A DNA stretch of 64,000 bases from Paenibacillus agilis (GTDB lineage: Bacteria; Bacillota; Bacilli; Paenibacillales; Paenibacillaceae). A program made the position numbers and the translations under genes. Shown here one piece after another: positions 36,565-44,770 of this stretch. The notes beneath the pieces were generated by a model. It had not been told where the DNA came from and ran no database searches. It saw only the letters and a program-made list of their open reading frames with translations. Every line of letters begins with the position of its first letter. Within the stretch, counting starts at the first letter, position 1. The DNA lies in assembly GCF_007786455.1 (NCBI RefSeq), contig NZ_VNJK01000001.1:978476-1042475 (forward strand). The letters run 5' to 3'.

Positions 36565-36576
36565 CATCACCTCCTT
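36565..36576 (-). promoter_or_regulatory. Perfect Shine-Dalgarno sequence in the GH8 leader
   Basis: On the minus strand AAGGAGGTGAT matches the 16S anti-SD over 11 bases but sits 77 bases before the true start. The overlapping ATG (36567-36565) opens only a 17-codon frame and is too close for normal initiation. It resembles STAB-SD elements that stabilise leader RNA. Confidence 0.4.
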
Positions 36577-36887
36577 AATAGAATCAACCTAAATTCATCT
36601 ATACTTATAAAAATTTAGAAGGGAAAATTGACGGAAATTCATCTGATAGGTATCGTTCCGAAAAATCGAAAGTTCAACATGACAGAGATTTTTTGAAGAT
36701 CCACATGATTTGGTATGTAACTTTAGTGAAATAGAATATATGTAGTCGTTTAGGTTGAAAATCAAAGTAGATAGAGAAAAAAGAAATTTGATGACTATTG
36801 TAAAAATAGAAGAGATGTTTTTAGTTATTGAGGAGATATCACATTAGTTAAGGGGCGTCATGATGTTGCATACCATCTAGAGGTGAT
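36577..36887. other. AT-rich stretch without a supported gene
   Basis: This stretch upstream of GH8 is AT-rich compared with the neighbourhood and carries no frame with a ribosome site that I would support. Part of it presumably contains the GH8 promoter. Confidence 0.5.
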
Positions 36888-37143
36888 TATGAACGCTTAG
36901 AAATACAACCGTGGCAGCATTTCATTATTGGCTCTGCATATGGCTGGGTCCACTAGGACATCTAGTCTGCGCAGATTCAAGGAAGTGCTTATTTTTGTTG
37001 CCCGTAAAAATGGAAAGACAACCGTTGTTTTAGGAATATCCTTGTATTGCAATAGTAAAGACGGTGAACGAGGCGCACGTGTTTATCAGCTTGCAAATAT
37101 ATCAAGATGCCTAAAGAAGATGCTTTGCAGAGTTTGTGGTTAG
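36888..37143 (+). pseudogene. Remnant of a phage terminase large subunit (frameshifted)
   Basis: In one frame from 36888 the translation YERLEIQPWQHFIIGSAYGW, ending at TAG 36954, matches the pre-Walker region of phage large terminases. A second frame from about 36958 continues with LRRFKEVLIFVARKNGKTT (Walker A-like) and then LGISLYCNSKDGERGARVYQ before drifting into unrelated sequence and a TAG at 37143. The two halves are out of phase and the ATPase C-terminal and nuclease parts are absent. This is a decayed prophage fragment. Confidence 0.8.
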
Positions 37144-37284
37144 AGCCACTTTGCATATTGAAACATAGATTGAAAATTTTTTTGAAGTTGGTTGTTAAAG
37201 ATCTGAAAAAATCGACTTTATAAATGAGAAGAAATCCAGCGCTGGATGTTCTTATTATTCATAATATCGAGAGGATGAAGAAAA

Positions 37285-38028
37285 ATGACAACAGCAAAAT
37301 ACTCAAAAACCACGCATAATGGACGAGATGTACGTGTTATCGAGGCAGATTCTGAAGCTATTTCTGTAGTGAAAATAGATAACACTGTTACAGCTTCAGG
37401 CAACTATGGTGTTAACGGTACATTCTTTAGTTCGTCGAATGATTTTTTAGGAATTGCGGTTAACAATGATACTGCTATTGGTGGTAACGCAAGATTTAAT
37501 GCTTATGGTAATAAACAACGGGGAACTTTTTACTGTTACCGAGATTTACGTTCTGGGAATCGTGTGCATGATGTAGCCAATGTACGTAAGGTCGAAGATT
37601 TCCCACTTTCGCCAAATATGAAACTATATGCAATTGGTGGTCTAAATCTATATGTCAACGAGAACATTATTGAGCAAGAATTTTACCGTCGCTTAGATGT
37701 TAATGAAGAAGCATCAGGTATTAATAACGTAATTAAAAAGAGCGGTAGCACTTACTCCTCACCTGGACTTCGAGCACGTACAGCAATTGGATATAGTTAT
37801 ACGACAGGAAAAGTTGTGCTGGTTGTTTTTCAGAGTGAAACCCCTTGGGGAATGCGTCAATTTATGAAAGATAAAGGATGTGCTATGGCGGTTTACTTGG
37901 ATGGCGGCGGCTCCTCTCAAATGCGTTACAAGAGTGGTCAGACAACAGGAACTTTTGTACCAGAAAGCGCAAGTGGAATTAGAGAGGTGTTTAGTATGGT
38001 TAAGGTTAATCCTACAGCATGGCAATAA
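37285..38028 (+). CDS. Phosphodiester glycosidase family protein (NAGPA-like)
   Basis: This 247-residue protein of the phosphodiester glycosidase (NAGPA/DUF2233) fold has the features NYGVNGTFFSS near residue 40, RARTAIGYS in the centre and AVYLDGGGSSQMRY near the C-terminus, which form the family active-site loops. No signal peptide is present. Such proteins occur in phages and in cell-wall or exopolysaccharide metabolism. Next to a terminase remnant, this gene may be a surviving prophage cargo gene. GAGAGGATG lies upstream of the ATG, and a terminator follows. Confidence 0.78.
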   Translation: MTTAKYSKTTHNGRDVRVIEADSEAISVVKIDNTVTASGNYGVNGTFFSSSNDFLGIAVNNDTAIGGNARFNAYGNKQRGTFYCYRDLRSGNRVHDVANVRKVEDFPLSPNMKLYAIGGLNLYVNENIIEQEFYRRLDVNEEASGINNVIKKSGSTYSSPGLRARTAIGYSYTTGKVVLVVFQSETPWGMRQFMKDKGCAMAVYLDGGGSSQMRYKSGQTTGTFVPESASGIREVFSMVKVNPTAWQ

Positions 38029-38034
38029 GTTTAG

Positions 38035-38066
38035 GTAAAGGGGATAAAATCATATCCCCTTTATTT
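38035..38066. terminator. Bidirectional terminator
   Basis: TAAAGGGGAT pairs with ATCCCCTTTA and is followed by TTTTT. It lies between the glycosidase gene and the convergent lipoprotein gene. Confidence 0.85.
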
Positions 38067-38528
38067 TTAATCAAGATCCACTATGTTCCATTCTTTGCTT
38101 TCTTTACCCTGAGCAATAAAAAAATTCGGGCTTAATGTTGTGACTTCTTTTGTTTCGAGCACTCTATAAGTTATATTCACACTGACATATCCTTGCGTAT
38201 GTTTCATGTTATGAAATTCATTCACTTCGATTTTCAGAATTTCAGAGGGGGGAAGGTCGAACCTATCAGGGTCCTGATATAGTTCTTTAAAACTTGATTC
38301 ATTTCGTTCATTTACGTACTTCGCATGCAAATTTACTAGCTTAATCATTTCTTTTTCGATACCATCATATTTATTTTCATCAATTGGAACATATTGGAGT
38401 TCTGTTTGTTCTGGCGTTGAAGGCTTTTCTTCTTGTACCTGATGAGTTGGTTGGATGGTGGTTTCTTTTTGACTACAACCACTCAATAAGACACCAGCAG
38501 CAATAGCGGCAATGCATAGTTTTTTCAT
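38067..38528 (-). CDS. Small lipoprotein of unknown function
   Basis: This 153-residue precursor has a lipoprotein signal with lipobox LLSGC (Cys at residue 18), a Pro/Glu/Gln-rich linker (about 25-45), and then a globular domain of about 100 residues. In that domain LVNLHAKYVNERNESSFKELY and a C-terminal WNIVDLD suggest an NTF2-like or Tim44-like fold. That fold guess is tentative. GGAGGG is five bases before the ATG. It is a single-gene unit. Confidence 0.75.
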   Translation of the reverse strand: MKKLCIAAIAAGVLLSGCSQKETTIQPTHQVQEEKPSTPEQTELQYVPIDENKYDGIEKEMIKLVNLHAKYVNERNESSFKELYQDPDRFDLPPSEILKIEVNEFHNMKHTQGYVSVNITYRVLETKEVTTLSPNFFIAQGKESKEWNIVDLD

Positions 38529-38761
38529 AAAATTCCCTCCTATGAGTTATGCCTAAGTAAATGCTACCATAATTTAGTTTTGATGAACAACTAAGGATTA
38601 CTCAAGGTTACGAAAAAAGGAATACATTTATGTATTAATCCATGTTTAAGAGCCGCAAAGGAACTGACCGCTGTCTCATATACAGGAGTCAGTTCCTTTG
38701 CCGTCGGCTCTTTTTTTAGATGCCTCAGTTTCTTAGTTTTCATAGCAGGTTTTAGTCACTA

Positions 38762-38996
38762 CCTATGTTATAAGAGTTGAACACATACACGGTTGCACGC
38801 AGTTGTGAATTAATTTGGTGACCACCAGTTGCCGGAAACGACGATTACGCTATGCAGTCGAACAGTGTTGCCGAAGTACGATGCTTGGTTCGTAGGCTGT
38901 GCAGTAATATTGCTCCATAGTTTATCAAGCCATTCTTTATTGGCAGTGTTAGTATCGGTCATAGCGCTGACCGCAAATGGTGCTGTAAAGGTCAAA
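38762..38996 (-). pseudogene. Duplicated 3' fragment of the GH8 gene
   Basis: From about 38762 to 38996 the sequence repeats 35050-35286 (offset 3710), including the last 61 codons and the stop of the GH8 gene and part of its downstream region. I count about eight differences over the last 190 bases. Homology stops abruptly at 38996, where the next sequence belongs to the lipase 3' flank. No start or catalytic part remains. Confidence 0.9.
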
Positions 38997-39049
38997 TATA
39001 AAAATTGATTTAGAGGGCGCTAATTCTTCAGCAGGGTTGGAATAGTCCT

Positions 39050-39922
39050 CTAACAGCCTACACAATACAACTGTCCTTTGGTGATCGTTGATCCGCATCC
39101 ACCTAGAAAAGGAACACATACCCCTGTAGCGGGGCAAAAACCCGGATTGGGTTGGCAGATGGCTTTCGTGTACGCAGGGTTCTTTTTGCTGAGGGTATTA
39201 AAATAACAGACAATGTTGTGGTTAAGTCCCGCGACACTGTTCAATTGAAATGAAATAGGATACTTCCTTTTCACATGTTGATAGTATAGTCCCTCTTTTG
39301 TAAAAGGAGGAGGGTACACTTTATCCGGTATCAAGGGGATAATGTCGTGGACATTGAACACACGCACACTGTTCTTTACGACGCGGTCGTACTTCGCGGC
39401 AAAGGTAGGGTCCCCAACACGAGGGGAGCCATACGTATACACAATTGGCTTATGGAACTTCGTATTTACGGCAATATCCAAGCCTGCTAATACAGCTAAA
39501 GCTCCTCCTAGGCTATGACCAGCAATATACAGTCGTTTAGTCGGGGACAGTTTGTTTAGAACACGAATGATATTGTTTCTTGCGGAGCTATAAATGCACG
39601 TAAAACCTCGATGCGTCTTTCCACTATTTTTGACAAAAGGATAGGGGACTTGAAAAATATCTTGGTCCGATTCATTGTCTTGAAACGAACCCGTTCCTCT
39701 AAAAGCCATAACGATATTATGTTTGGATTCCGCGATATACCCGAACACTTCTTTTATCGGCTTCTCAACACCACCGAGAGCTTGAATGACATAGCGTAGT
39801 TTATAGCCTTTCGGTAAAAAAATCTTTTTCGTTTGAACAAGCACATACGTCTGGTAGGTCATAGCTGCGAGAAAAATGGCTGTTTTATTCGTAGAATCGT
39901 GATTCACCTCAGAGCTCCCCAT
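39050..39922 (-). CDS. Class 3 lipase with intact catalytic triad
   Basis: This 290-residue alpha/beta hydrolase of the class 3 (fungal-type) lipase family has nucleophile Ser137 in GHSLGG, Asp193 in HDIIPLIP and His235 in NHNIV. A conserved AFRGTGS oxyanion loop lies near residue 75. No signal peptide is visible. The tail (about 250-290) is Cys-rich (CQPNPGFC, CVPF, GGCG, CVGC), which is unusual. AGGAGT precedes the ATG. A tandem paralogue with a broken active site lies immediately upstream in the same direction. Confidence 0.87.
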   Translation of the reverse strand: MGSSEVNHDSTNKTAIFLAAMTYQTYVLVQTKKIFLPKGYKLRYVIQALGGVEKPIKEVFGYIAESKHNIVMAFRGTGSFQDNESDQDIFQVPYPFVKNSGKTHRGFTCIYSSARNNIIRVLNKLSPTKRLYIAGHSLGGALAVLAGLDIAVNTKFHKPIVYTYGSPRVGDPTFAAKYDRVVKNSVRVFNVHDIIPLIPDKVYPPPFTKEGLYYQHVKRKYPISFQLNSVAGLNHNIVCYFNTLSKKNPAYTKAICQPNPGFCPATGVCVPFLGGCGSTITKGQLYCVGC

Positions 39923-39956
39923 AGTTGACTCCTTTCAATTACATTAGGCAATGGAA

Positions 39957-40784
39957 TTAACAAGTTTTTAATAGCGGAACACACATACTTGTGTCGGGAC
40001 AAAACCCCGGATTCGTTTGGCAGAGTGTTTTTGCATAAGCTGGATTCTTTTTGCTGAGGTATTTAAAATAGCAGCCAATTCCATCATTTCGAGGTGTACT
40101 GTTGAGCTGGAAGTAGAGTGGGTATTTGCTTTTTACATGCTGGTACCTCAACCCATTCTTCGTGAACGGAGGTGGGTAAAAGGCGGCTGGGAAAGTAGTA
40201 TTAACGTCATGGACATTTACGACGCGTACGCTGTTTTTGACTACCTTATCAAATCGTGATGCAAAGAGCGGGTCTCCGGTTCGCAGGCTGCCATACGTAT
40301 AGACGATAGGGCGCTTAAACTTCGTATTCACTGCGATATCCAGCGCAGCTAGTGTTGCAACGACACCGCCGTAGTTATGACCCGCAATGTACAGTTTTTT
40401 GGTTGTTGGGAGCTTGTTTAACTCTCGGATGATTTTGTCTCTCGTTGATTGATACATACAAGTCAATCCTCGTTGCGTGTTGCCCGCTCTTTGGACATAG
40501 GGATAGGGGATTTGAAGTGCGTCATATCCAGCAAGAAGCTCTGAAGGGTAGTCTGCATAGCCTCTAAATGCAATAATTATTTTTTGCTTAGATTCTGCTA
40601 TAAAGCCGAAAATTTCTTCTTTCGGATTTTCTACATTGGCTAACACGCGAATGATGGAGCGAAGCTTATAGCCTTTTGGCAAGTGTACTTTATTAGTAAG
40701 AAACAATAGATAGGCCTGATAGCTCATGGCGGCAAGAAAGATTGCATTTTTAGTAATTGTGGCTTTGGTTTCCGAAGCATTCAT
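39957..40784 (-). CDS. Lipase paralogue lacking catalytic Ser and His (pseudoenzyme)
   Basis: This 275-residue protein is collinear with the downstream lipase, sharing LPKGYKLR, AFRGY, LYIAGH, LDIAVNTKF and the CYF..LSKKNPAY tail. GHSLGG is replaced by GHNYGG (Asn137 for Ser), the triad His by Asp234, and HDIIPLIP by HDVNTTFP, so hydrolysis is unlikely. The frame is intact with AGGGGG eight bases before ATG 40784, so it is expressed or only recently inactivated. The Cys-rich tail is kept in shorter form. It is first of a two-gene unit with the active lipase. Confidence 0.85.
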   Translation of the reverse strand: MNASETKATITKNAIFLAAMSYQAYLLFLTNKVHLPKGYKLRSIIRVLANVENPKEEIFGFIAESKQKIIIAFRGYADYPSELLAGYDALQIPYPYVQRAGNTQRGLTCMYQSTRDKIIRELNKLPTTKKLYIAGHNYGGVVATLAALDIAVNTKFKRPIVYTYGSLRTGDPLFASRFDKVVKNSVRVVNVHDVNTTFPAAFYPPPFTKNGLRYQHVKSKYPLYFQLNSTPRNDGIGCYFKYLSKKNPAYAKTLCQTNPGFCPDTSMCVPLLKTC

Positions 40785-41069
40785 TTTCTTGTTCCCCCTA
40801 TACATTAGGGCTAATATACATACGCGATATGATATGAATGACCAATTTGATGTGCGCTAGGCTTTCATCCATATATCAAGCTGAGCAGCCTTTTGATCCG
40901 ATGATTAGCATCTTTCGTTGTTAGTATCTAGTCAACATGACATGATGCGTACAAGAGGAAAAACCCTCATTTTCACAAAATGGTGGCTCCGCTTTATATT
41001 GATATTCTGGTGATATGTAATAGTAAACTTCTGATGCTGCTCTATTTGTAGAGCTTCTATTTATACGGT

Positions 41070-42488
41070 TCAGCGTTTCTTAAACCACGCATGATAAAGA
41101 GATTGAACTCCCTCTATGATATCTGTGTTACTCAAACCGCCGAAACCGATCTGAACCATAGATCTTTCAGCTTGAGCTCGTTGCGCCCAAAAGGGAGATA
41201 CAGGATATATTTTTACGCCTTCTTCCTCTGCAGTTTGAATCAATTCCACTTCATCCATGCCATTATGTACACGTAATAAAATATGAAGTCCCGCATCCTG
41301 ACCGACTATCGTCGCTTGCGTACCCATCAACTTCTGGATCGTAGAAATCAGCGTAAATTGTTTTTGTCGATAAACTTTGCGCATTTTGCGAATATGGGCT
41401 TCCCAATGCCCGTTGCTCATAAACAACTCTAGTGTTTTCTGTTGAATCTGTGACACGGTTTGGTCATATAGCCGGAAGTCTTGCTTATTGTAACGCTCTA
41501 GCAAGTCCGGTGGTAGAACCATATAGGCAGTTCGTAATGAGGGAAGAAGGCATTTAGAGAAGGTTCCCAAATAGACCGTTCGCTGACGGGTATCCATGCC
41601 CTGCAGGGAAGGTATAGGTTTACCTACATATCTGAACTCACTGTCGTAATCGTCCTCGATAATGATGCCATTCTGGTCCGCTGCCCATTTCAGTAATTGC
41701 ATTCTCTTTGCGAGCGGCATGACCATTCCATAGGGAAACTGATGGGATGGCGTTATGTATACGATGCGTGATTTGCTTTCATATAGCTTATGGATGTTAA
41801 GTCCATCTTCATCCAGCGGAATAGGGTGGATGGGGAAACCGTTATGTTTAAAAATCGTTCGAACCCCGTCATAGCCGGGCTCCTCCATCGCTATACCGTT
41901 GTCAGTAGCTCCTAGTAATCCAGTTAATATGCCGAGCAAGTACTGAATACCAGAACCAATGATGATCTGATCGGGGGAACTATTTACTCCTCTAGAGCTG
42001 TGCACATATTTAGCAATTTCACTTCGAAATCCATGTTCCCCCAGAGGATCGCCATAAGAAAACAACATCCGTTGATTCTGCTGTAAGCTTTGATTGGATA
42101 ACTTGCGCCAAGTGGAAAATGGAAAATGCTCAGCATCCACATCACCATAACGAAAATCGTATTGGATCGCAGGCTGGTCTTGTACACGGTTTTCCAACCT
42201 TGTCATATTATTCGAATGCGATGAGGGCAGCGTTTCAAGTTCCAGGTCAATAACATATAAGCCGCTTCTTGCTCTGCTGAGAACATAGCCTTCGGCTATT
42301 AACTGCTGATAGGCCAGATCCACCGTATTCCGGCTAACATGAAGATGCGAAGATAGCGCACGAATGGAAGGCAGTCGTGTCTGAGCGGTTAGCTTTCCGC
42401 TCAAGATTTCTTTCTTTATATATTGATAAAGTTGAGTGTATAACGGTTCTTCTGACTTTTCATTTAGCAAAATCGTCAAATCGATCAT
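41070..42488 (-). CDS. MocR-type transcriptional regulator (GntR HTH + PLP aminotransferase domain)
   Basis: This 472-residue protein has a GntR winged helix at residues 1-75 (EPLYTQLYQYIKKEILSGKL, LPSIRALSSHLHVSRNTV) and then a class I aminotransferase-like domain. The PLP Lys is in GTFSKCLLP, with Asp and Tyr in EDDYDSEFRY. Such regulators sense PLP or amino compounds. The start is ATG 42488 with GGAGGATACGT upstream. It is divergent from the luciferase-like gene, which it may control through the repeats at 42580-42619. Confidence 0.88.
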   Translation of the reverse strand: MIDLTILLNEKSEEPLYTQLYQYIKKEILSGKLTAQTRLPSIRALSSHLHVSRNTVDLAYQQLIAEGYVLSRARSGLYVIDLELETLPSSHSNNMTRLENRVQDQPAIQYDFRYGDVDAEHFPFSTWRKLSNQSLQQNQRMLFSYGDPLGEHGFRSEIAKYVHSSRGVNSSPDQIIIGSGIQYLLGILTGLLGATDNGIAMEEPGYDGVRTIFKHNGFPIHPIPLDEDGLNIHKLYESKSRIVYITPSHQFPYGMVMPLAKRMQLLKWAADQNGIIIEDDYDSEFRYVGKPIPSLQGMDTRQRTVYLGTFSKCLLPSLRTAYMVLPPDLLERYNKQDFRLYDQTVSQIQQKTLELFMSNGHWEAHIRKMRKVYRQKQFTLISTIQKLMGTQATIVGQDAGLHILLRVHNGMDEVELIQTAEEEGVKIYPVSPFWAQRAQAERSMVQIGFGGLSNTDIIEGVQSLYHAWFKKR

Positions 42489-42579
42489 ACGTATCCTCCT
42501 CAAGTGGACAAACTGACCCCATATTATTGTTGAGAATTGTCACTACTTGTAGGTGCAGTTGACTATTACAATTATATCA

Positions 42580-42619
42580 GTTCCAGGCGAATTAAGGTGC
42601 AATATCAGAGGACTGGAAC
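42580..42619. promoter_or_regulatory. Inverted repeat between MocR and luciferase-like genes
   Basis: GTTCCAG at 42580-42586 and CTGGAAC at 42613-42619 are exact inverted copies with centres 33 bases apart (about three helical turns). This is a candidate MocR operator just upstream of the divergent gene. Confidence 0.5.
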
Positions 42620-42644
42620 ACTTATATTTGGGGAGGCGATCCAA

Positions 42645-43703
42645 TTGGAGCAACAAATAAAATCTAGTGAACAAAAGGATAGAGATACGTCAACTGCTAG
42701 CGATAACGGTGGAAGCTTTAATGATCATCCTGGTTTTCGGCGCATGTTTGCCCCTAATCAATTAACAATCGGTATATTTTTACCGCTTACGTTCTATAAA
42801 GGTCAAATGGATGTGTTAAAGGGACAAGCTGATTTAGTTGAAAAAATCGATCAGTCGAATTTTGCTTCCGTTTGGGTTCGGGATGTTCCGTTATTCGATC
42901 CTAATTTTGGAGATGCAGGCCAGGTTTTTGATCCATTTGTCTATTTAGCCTATCTAGCTGCAAGGACGAAAAATGTGTCCTTAGTAACCGGAAGTGCGAT
43001 TTTTACACTTCGCCATCCGATTGATTTGGCCAAAGCTGCGTCATCTATTGATGTGCTGTCAGGTGGACGCCTTGTACTTGGGATAGCCTCTGGAGACCGA
43101 CCTGTAGAGTTCCCGGCTTATGGTCTAGATGCGGACCATCGTGAAGTGAGGTTCCGGGAGACGGTGGAGTATTTCCGCGAACTTATTCATCAGCATAGTC
43201 CTGCGATTCAATCTTCGCTTGGGCATTTGAAAGGAGTAGAACTGCTCCCTAAGCCTGCGGCAGGCGGCATTCCACTCATTGTAACTGGTTCAAGTAGGCA
43301 ATCTTTGGATTGGATTGCAGAGCATAGTGACGGATGGCTTACTTATCCCCAAGCGACGGCAAATGCTAGTGGTCCCCAGATGCTTGCACAGAAGATCCAG
43401 GCATGGCGCGAAAAAATTCCTGGCGGGATGTTTAAACCGCATATGACCAACGAGTGGATTGATCTTGTGGAAGATGTCAATTATCCTCGAACGCCGCTTC
43501 GCGGAGGTTTCGTATTGCGTACAGGGAGAGCAGGCTTGATTCAGCTTTTGGAGGAATGGCGAGCAGCGGGTGTCAATCATGCTGCGCTTGGCATCCAATT
43601 TTCGAGTCGGCCGCCTGCTGAGGTGATTCAGGAATTGGCCGAGGAAGTGCTGCCGCACTTTCCGACGCATGCTGGACCTAATCCGCTATTTACTAGGTGG
43701 TAA
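42645..43703 (+). CDS. Luciferase-like flavin-dependent oxidoreductase, BA3436 family
   Basis: This 352-residue bacterial luciferase-like monooxygenase TIM barrel has the hallmarks FAPNQLTIGIFLPL, VWVRDVPLFDP, HPIDLAKAASSIDVLSGGRLVLGIASGDRP and a C-terminal GIQFSSRP. This pattern fits the luciferase-type oxidoreductase BA3436 subfamily, whose substrate is unknown. The start is TTG 42645 with GGGGAGG nine bases upstream. The open frame extends to 42537 but without a ribosome site. It is divergent from a MocR gene and followed by a terminator. Confidence 0.83.
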   Translation: MEQQIKSSEQKDRDTSTASDNGGSFNDHPGFRRMFAPNQLTIGIFLPLTFYKGQMDVLKGQADLVEKIDQSNFASVWVRDVPLFDPNFGDAGQVFDPFVYLAYLAARTKNVSLVTGSAIFTLRHPIDLAKAASSIDVLSGGRLVLGIASGDRPVEFPAYGLDADHREVRFRETVEYFRELIHQHSPAIQSSLGHLKGVELLPKPAAGGIPLIVTGSSRQSLDWIAEHSDGWLTYPQATANASGPQMLAQKIQAWREKIPGGMFKPHMTNEWIDLVEDVNYPRTPLRGGFVLRTGRAGLIQLLEEWRAAGVNHAALGIQFSSRPPAEVIQELAEEVLPHFPTHAGPNPLFTRW

Positions 43704-43766
43704 AGTGCGGGGGCAGTCGTAACAGATACAGATGGGGTAGCAACTACATATGTTATACAATTCACG

Positions 43767-43792
43767 CACGATCCAATGGGTCGTGTTTTTTG
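43767..43792 (+). terminator. Terminator after the luciferase-like gene
   Basis: CACGATCC, AAT loop, GGGTCGTG, then T6. An identical hairpin occurs at 63161-63186. Confidence 0.9.
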
Positions 43793-43842
43793 TTGCAGAT
43801 ACAATTGCATTTGGCTTTGTGCGGAGCATAAAAATATCACGC

Positions 43843-43873
43843 TTGACTCTCCCCTTAACTGGATAGTTATACT
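43843..43873 (+). promoter_or_regulatory. MerR-type promoter with 19-bp spacer
   Basis: TTGACT (43843-43848) and TATACT (43868-43873) are separated by exactly 19 bases. The spacer region carries the partial dyad ACTCTCC...GGATAGT. Long spacers with a dyad between -35 and -10 are the signature of MerR-family activation by DNA untwisting. Confidence 0.8.
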
Positions 43874-43924
43874 TGGAAAAGACAAAGGGAGCATTGAAAT
43901 ATAGGTAAGGGAGGTTACCAATCG

Positions 43925-44740
43925 ATGTTTAAAATTAGTGAGTTTTCGAAGATTAGTCAAGTGTCCGTTAAGACGCTTCGATACTATGACCAGTTGAACT
44001 TGCTTAAGCCGACTCACACTGACAAGTATACAGGGTATCGGTATTATACGGCTGACCAAATGTTTCAACTGAATCGGATTTTGGCATATAAAGAACTGGG
44101 CTTCTCGTTGGAACAAATTCGTCCGATGTTGGGTGAGCAAGTTCCGATTGAACAACTTAGGGGGATGTTTCGCCTAAAGCAAAATGAGATTCAATCTATT
44201 ATTGATAAGGAACAAGCTAGGCTTTTTCGAATTGCGGAGCGTCTGTGCTGTCTTGAGAGTGAGGCTGAAAACCAGCCTTCACACGATATCATTCTAAAGG
44301 CCGTTGATCCTCAACTTGTAATTTCTTACCGTCTTAAAACTTCATACAGACGAATACCTGATCTTTTTAAACAGTTGGACGATTACTTAGGAAAATTAGG
44401 TCTATCCTCTACAAGTAAAATCGTACTTTGGCACGGCTGCGAAAGTAGTGAGGATGAGATCGATATCGAAGTAGCTCGTCCGCTAACGCACGAAATCCCA
44501 AGCGGTCCACTCTTCATGGTAAAACGATTGCCGGAAATTTCGACGATGGCCACGCTTACCCATATTTGTCGGACAGCGAGTTCTTGTACCGCGAGTACGG
44601 AATTGGCATTGTGGATCGAACGAAGCGGTTATCGAATAAAGGAGAATGAGCCGCGACGAGAAATCTGTCTCCCTCATGAAAAATTAGGTGACCCAGAAAC
44701 GTATGTTGCTGAAGTCCAGATTGCTGTTGAAAGAGCTTAA
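43925..44740 (+). CDS. MerR-family regulator with GyrI-like effector domain
   Basis: This 271-residue protein has a MerR winged helix at residues 1-70 (FKISEFSKISQVSVKTLRYY, then LLKPTHTDKYTGYRYY), a coiled coil (about 75-118) and a C-terminal domain of about 150 residues resembling the BmrR/GyrI-type ligand pocket. It likely activates the next gene, an MFS pump 30 bases downstream, in the way BltR or BmrR controls blt or bmr. GGGAGG precedes the ATG at 43925, and the 19-bp-spacer promoter lies upstream. Confidence 0.87.
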   Translation: MFKISEFSKISQVSVKTLRYYDQLNLLKPTHTDKYTGYRYYTADQMFQLNRILAYKELGFSLEQIRPMLGEQVPIEQLRGMFRLKQNEIQSIIDKEQARLFRIAERLCCLESEAENQPSHDIILKAVDPQLVISYRLKTSYRRIPDLFKQLDDYLGKLGLSSTSKIVLWHGCESSEDEIDIEVARPLTHEIPSGPLFMVKRLPEISTMATLTHICRTASSCTASTELALWIERSGYRIKENEPRREICLPHEKLGDPETYVAEVQIAVERA

Positions 44741-44770
44741 AGAAGATGATATGGAAAGGGGGAGTTCATC

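Noticed and set aside
38810-38995. Reading the 61-residue frame as a separate gene
   Set aside because: It is an internal Met of the duplicated GH8 3' fragment and has no ribosome site.
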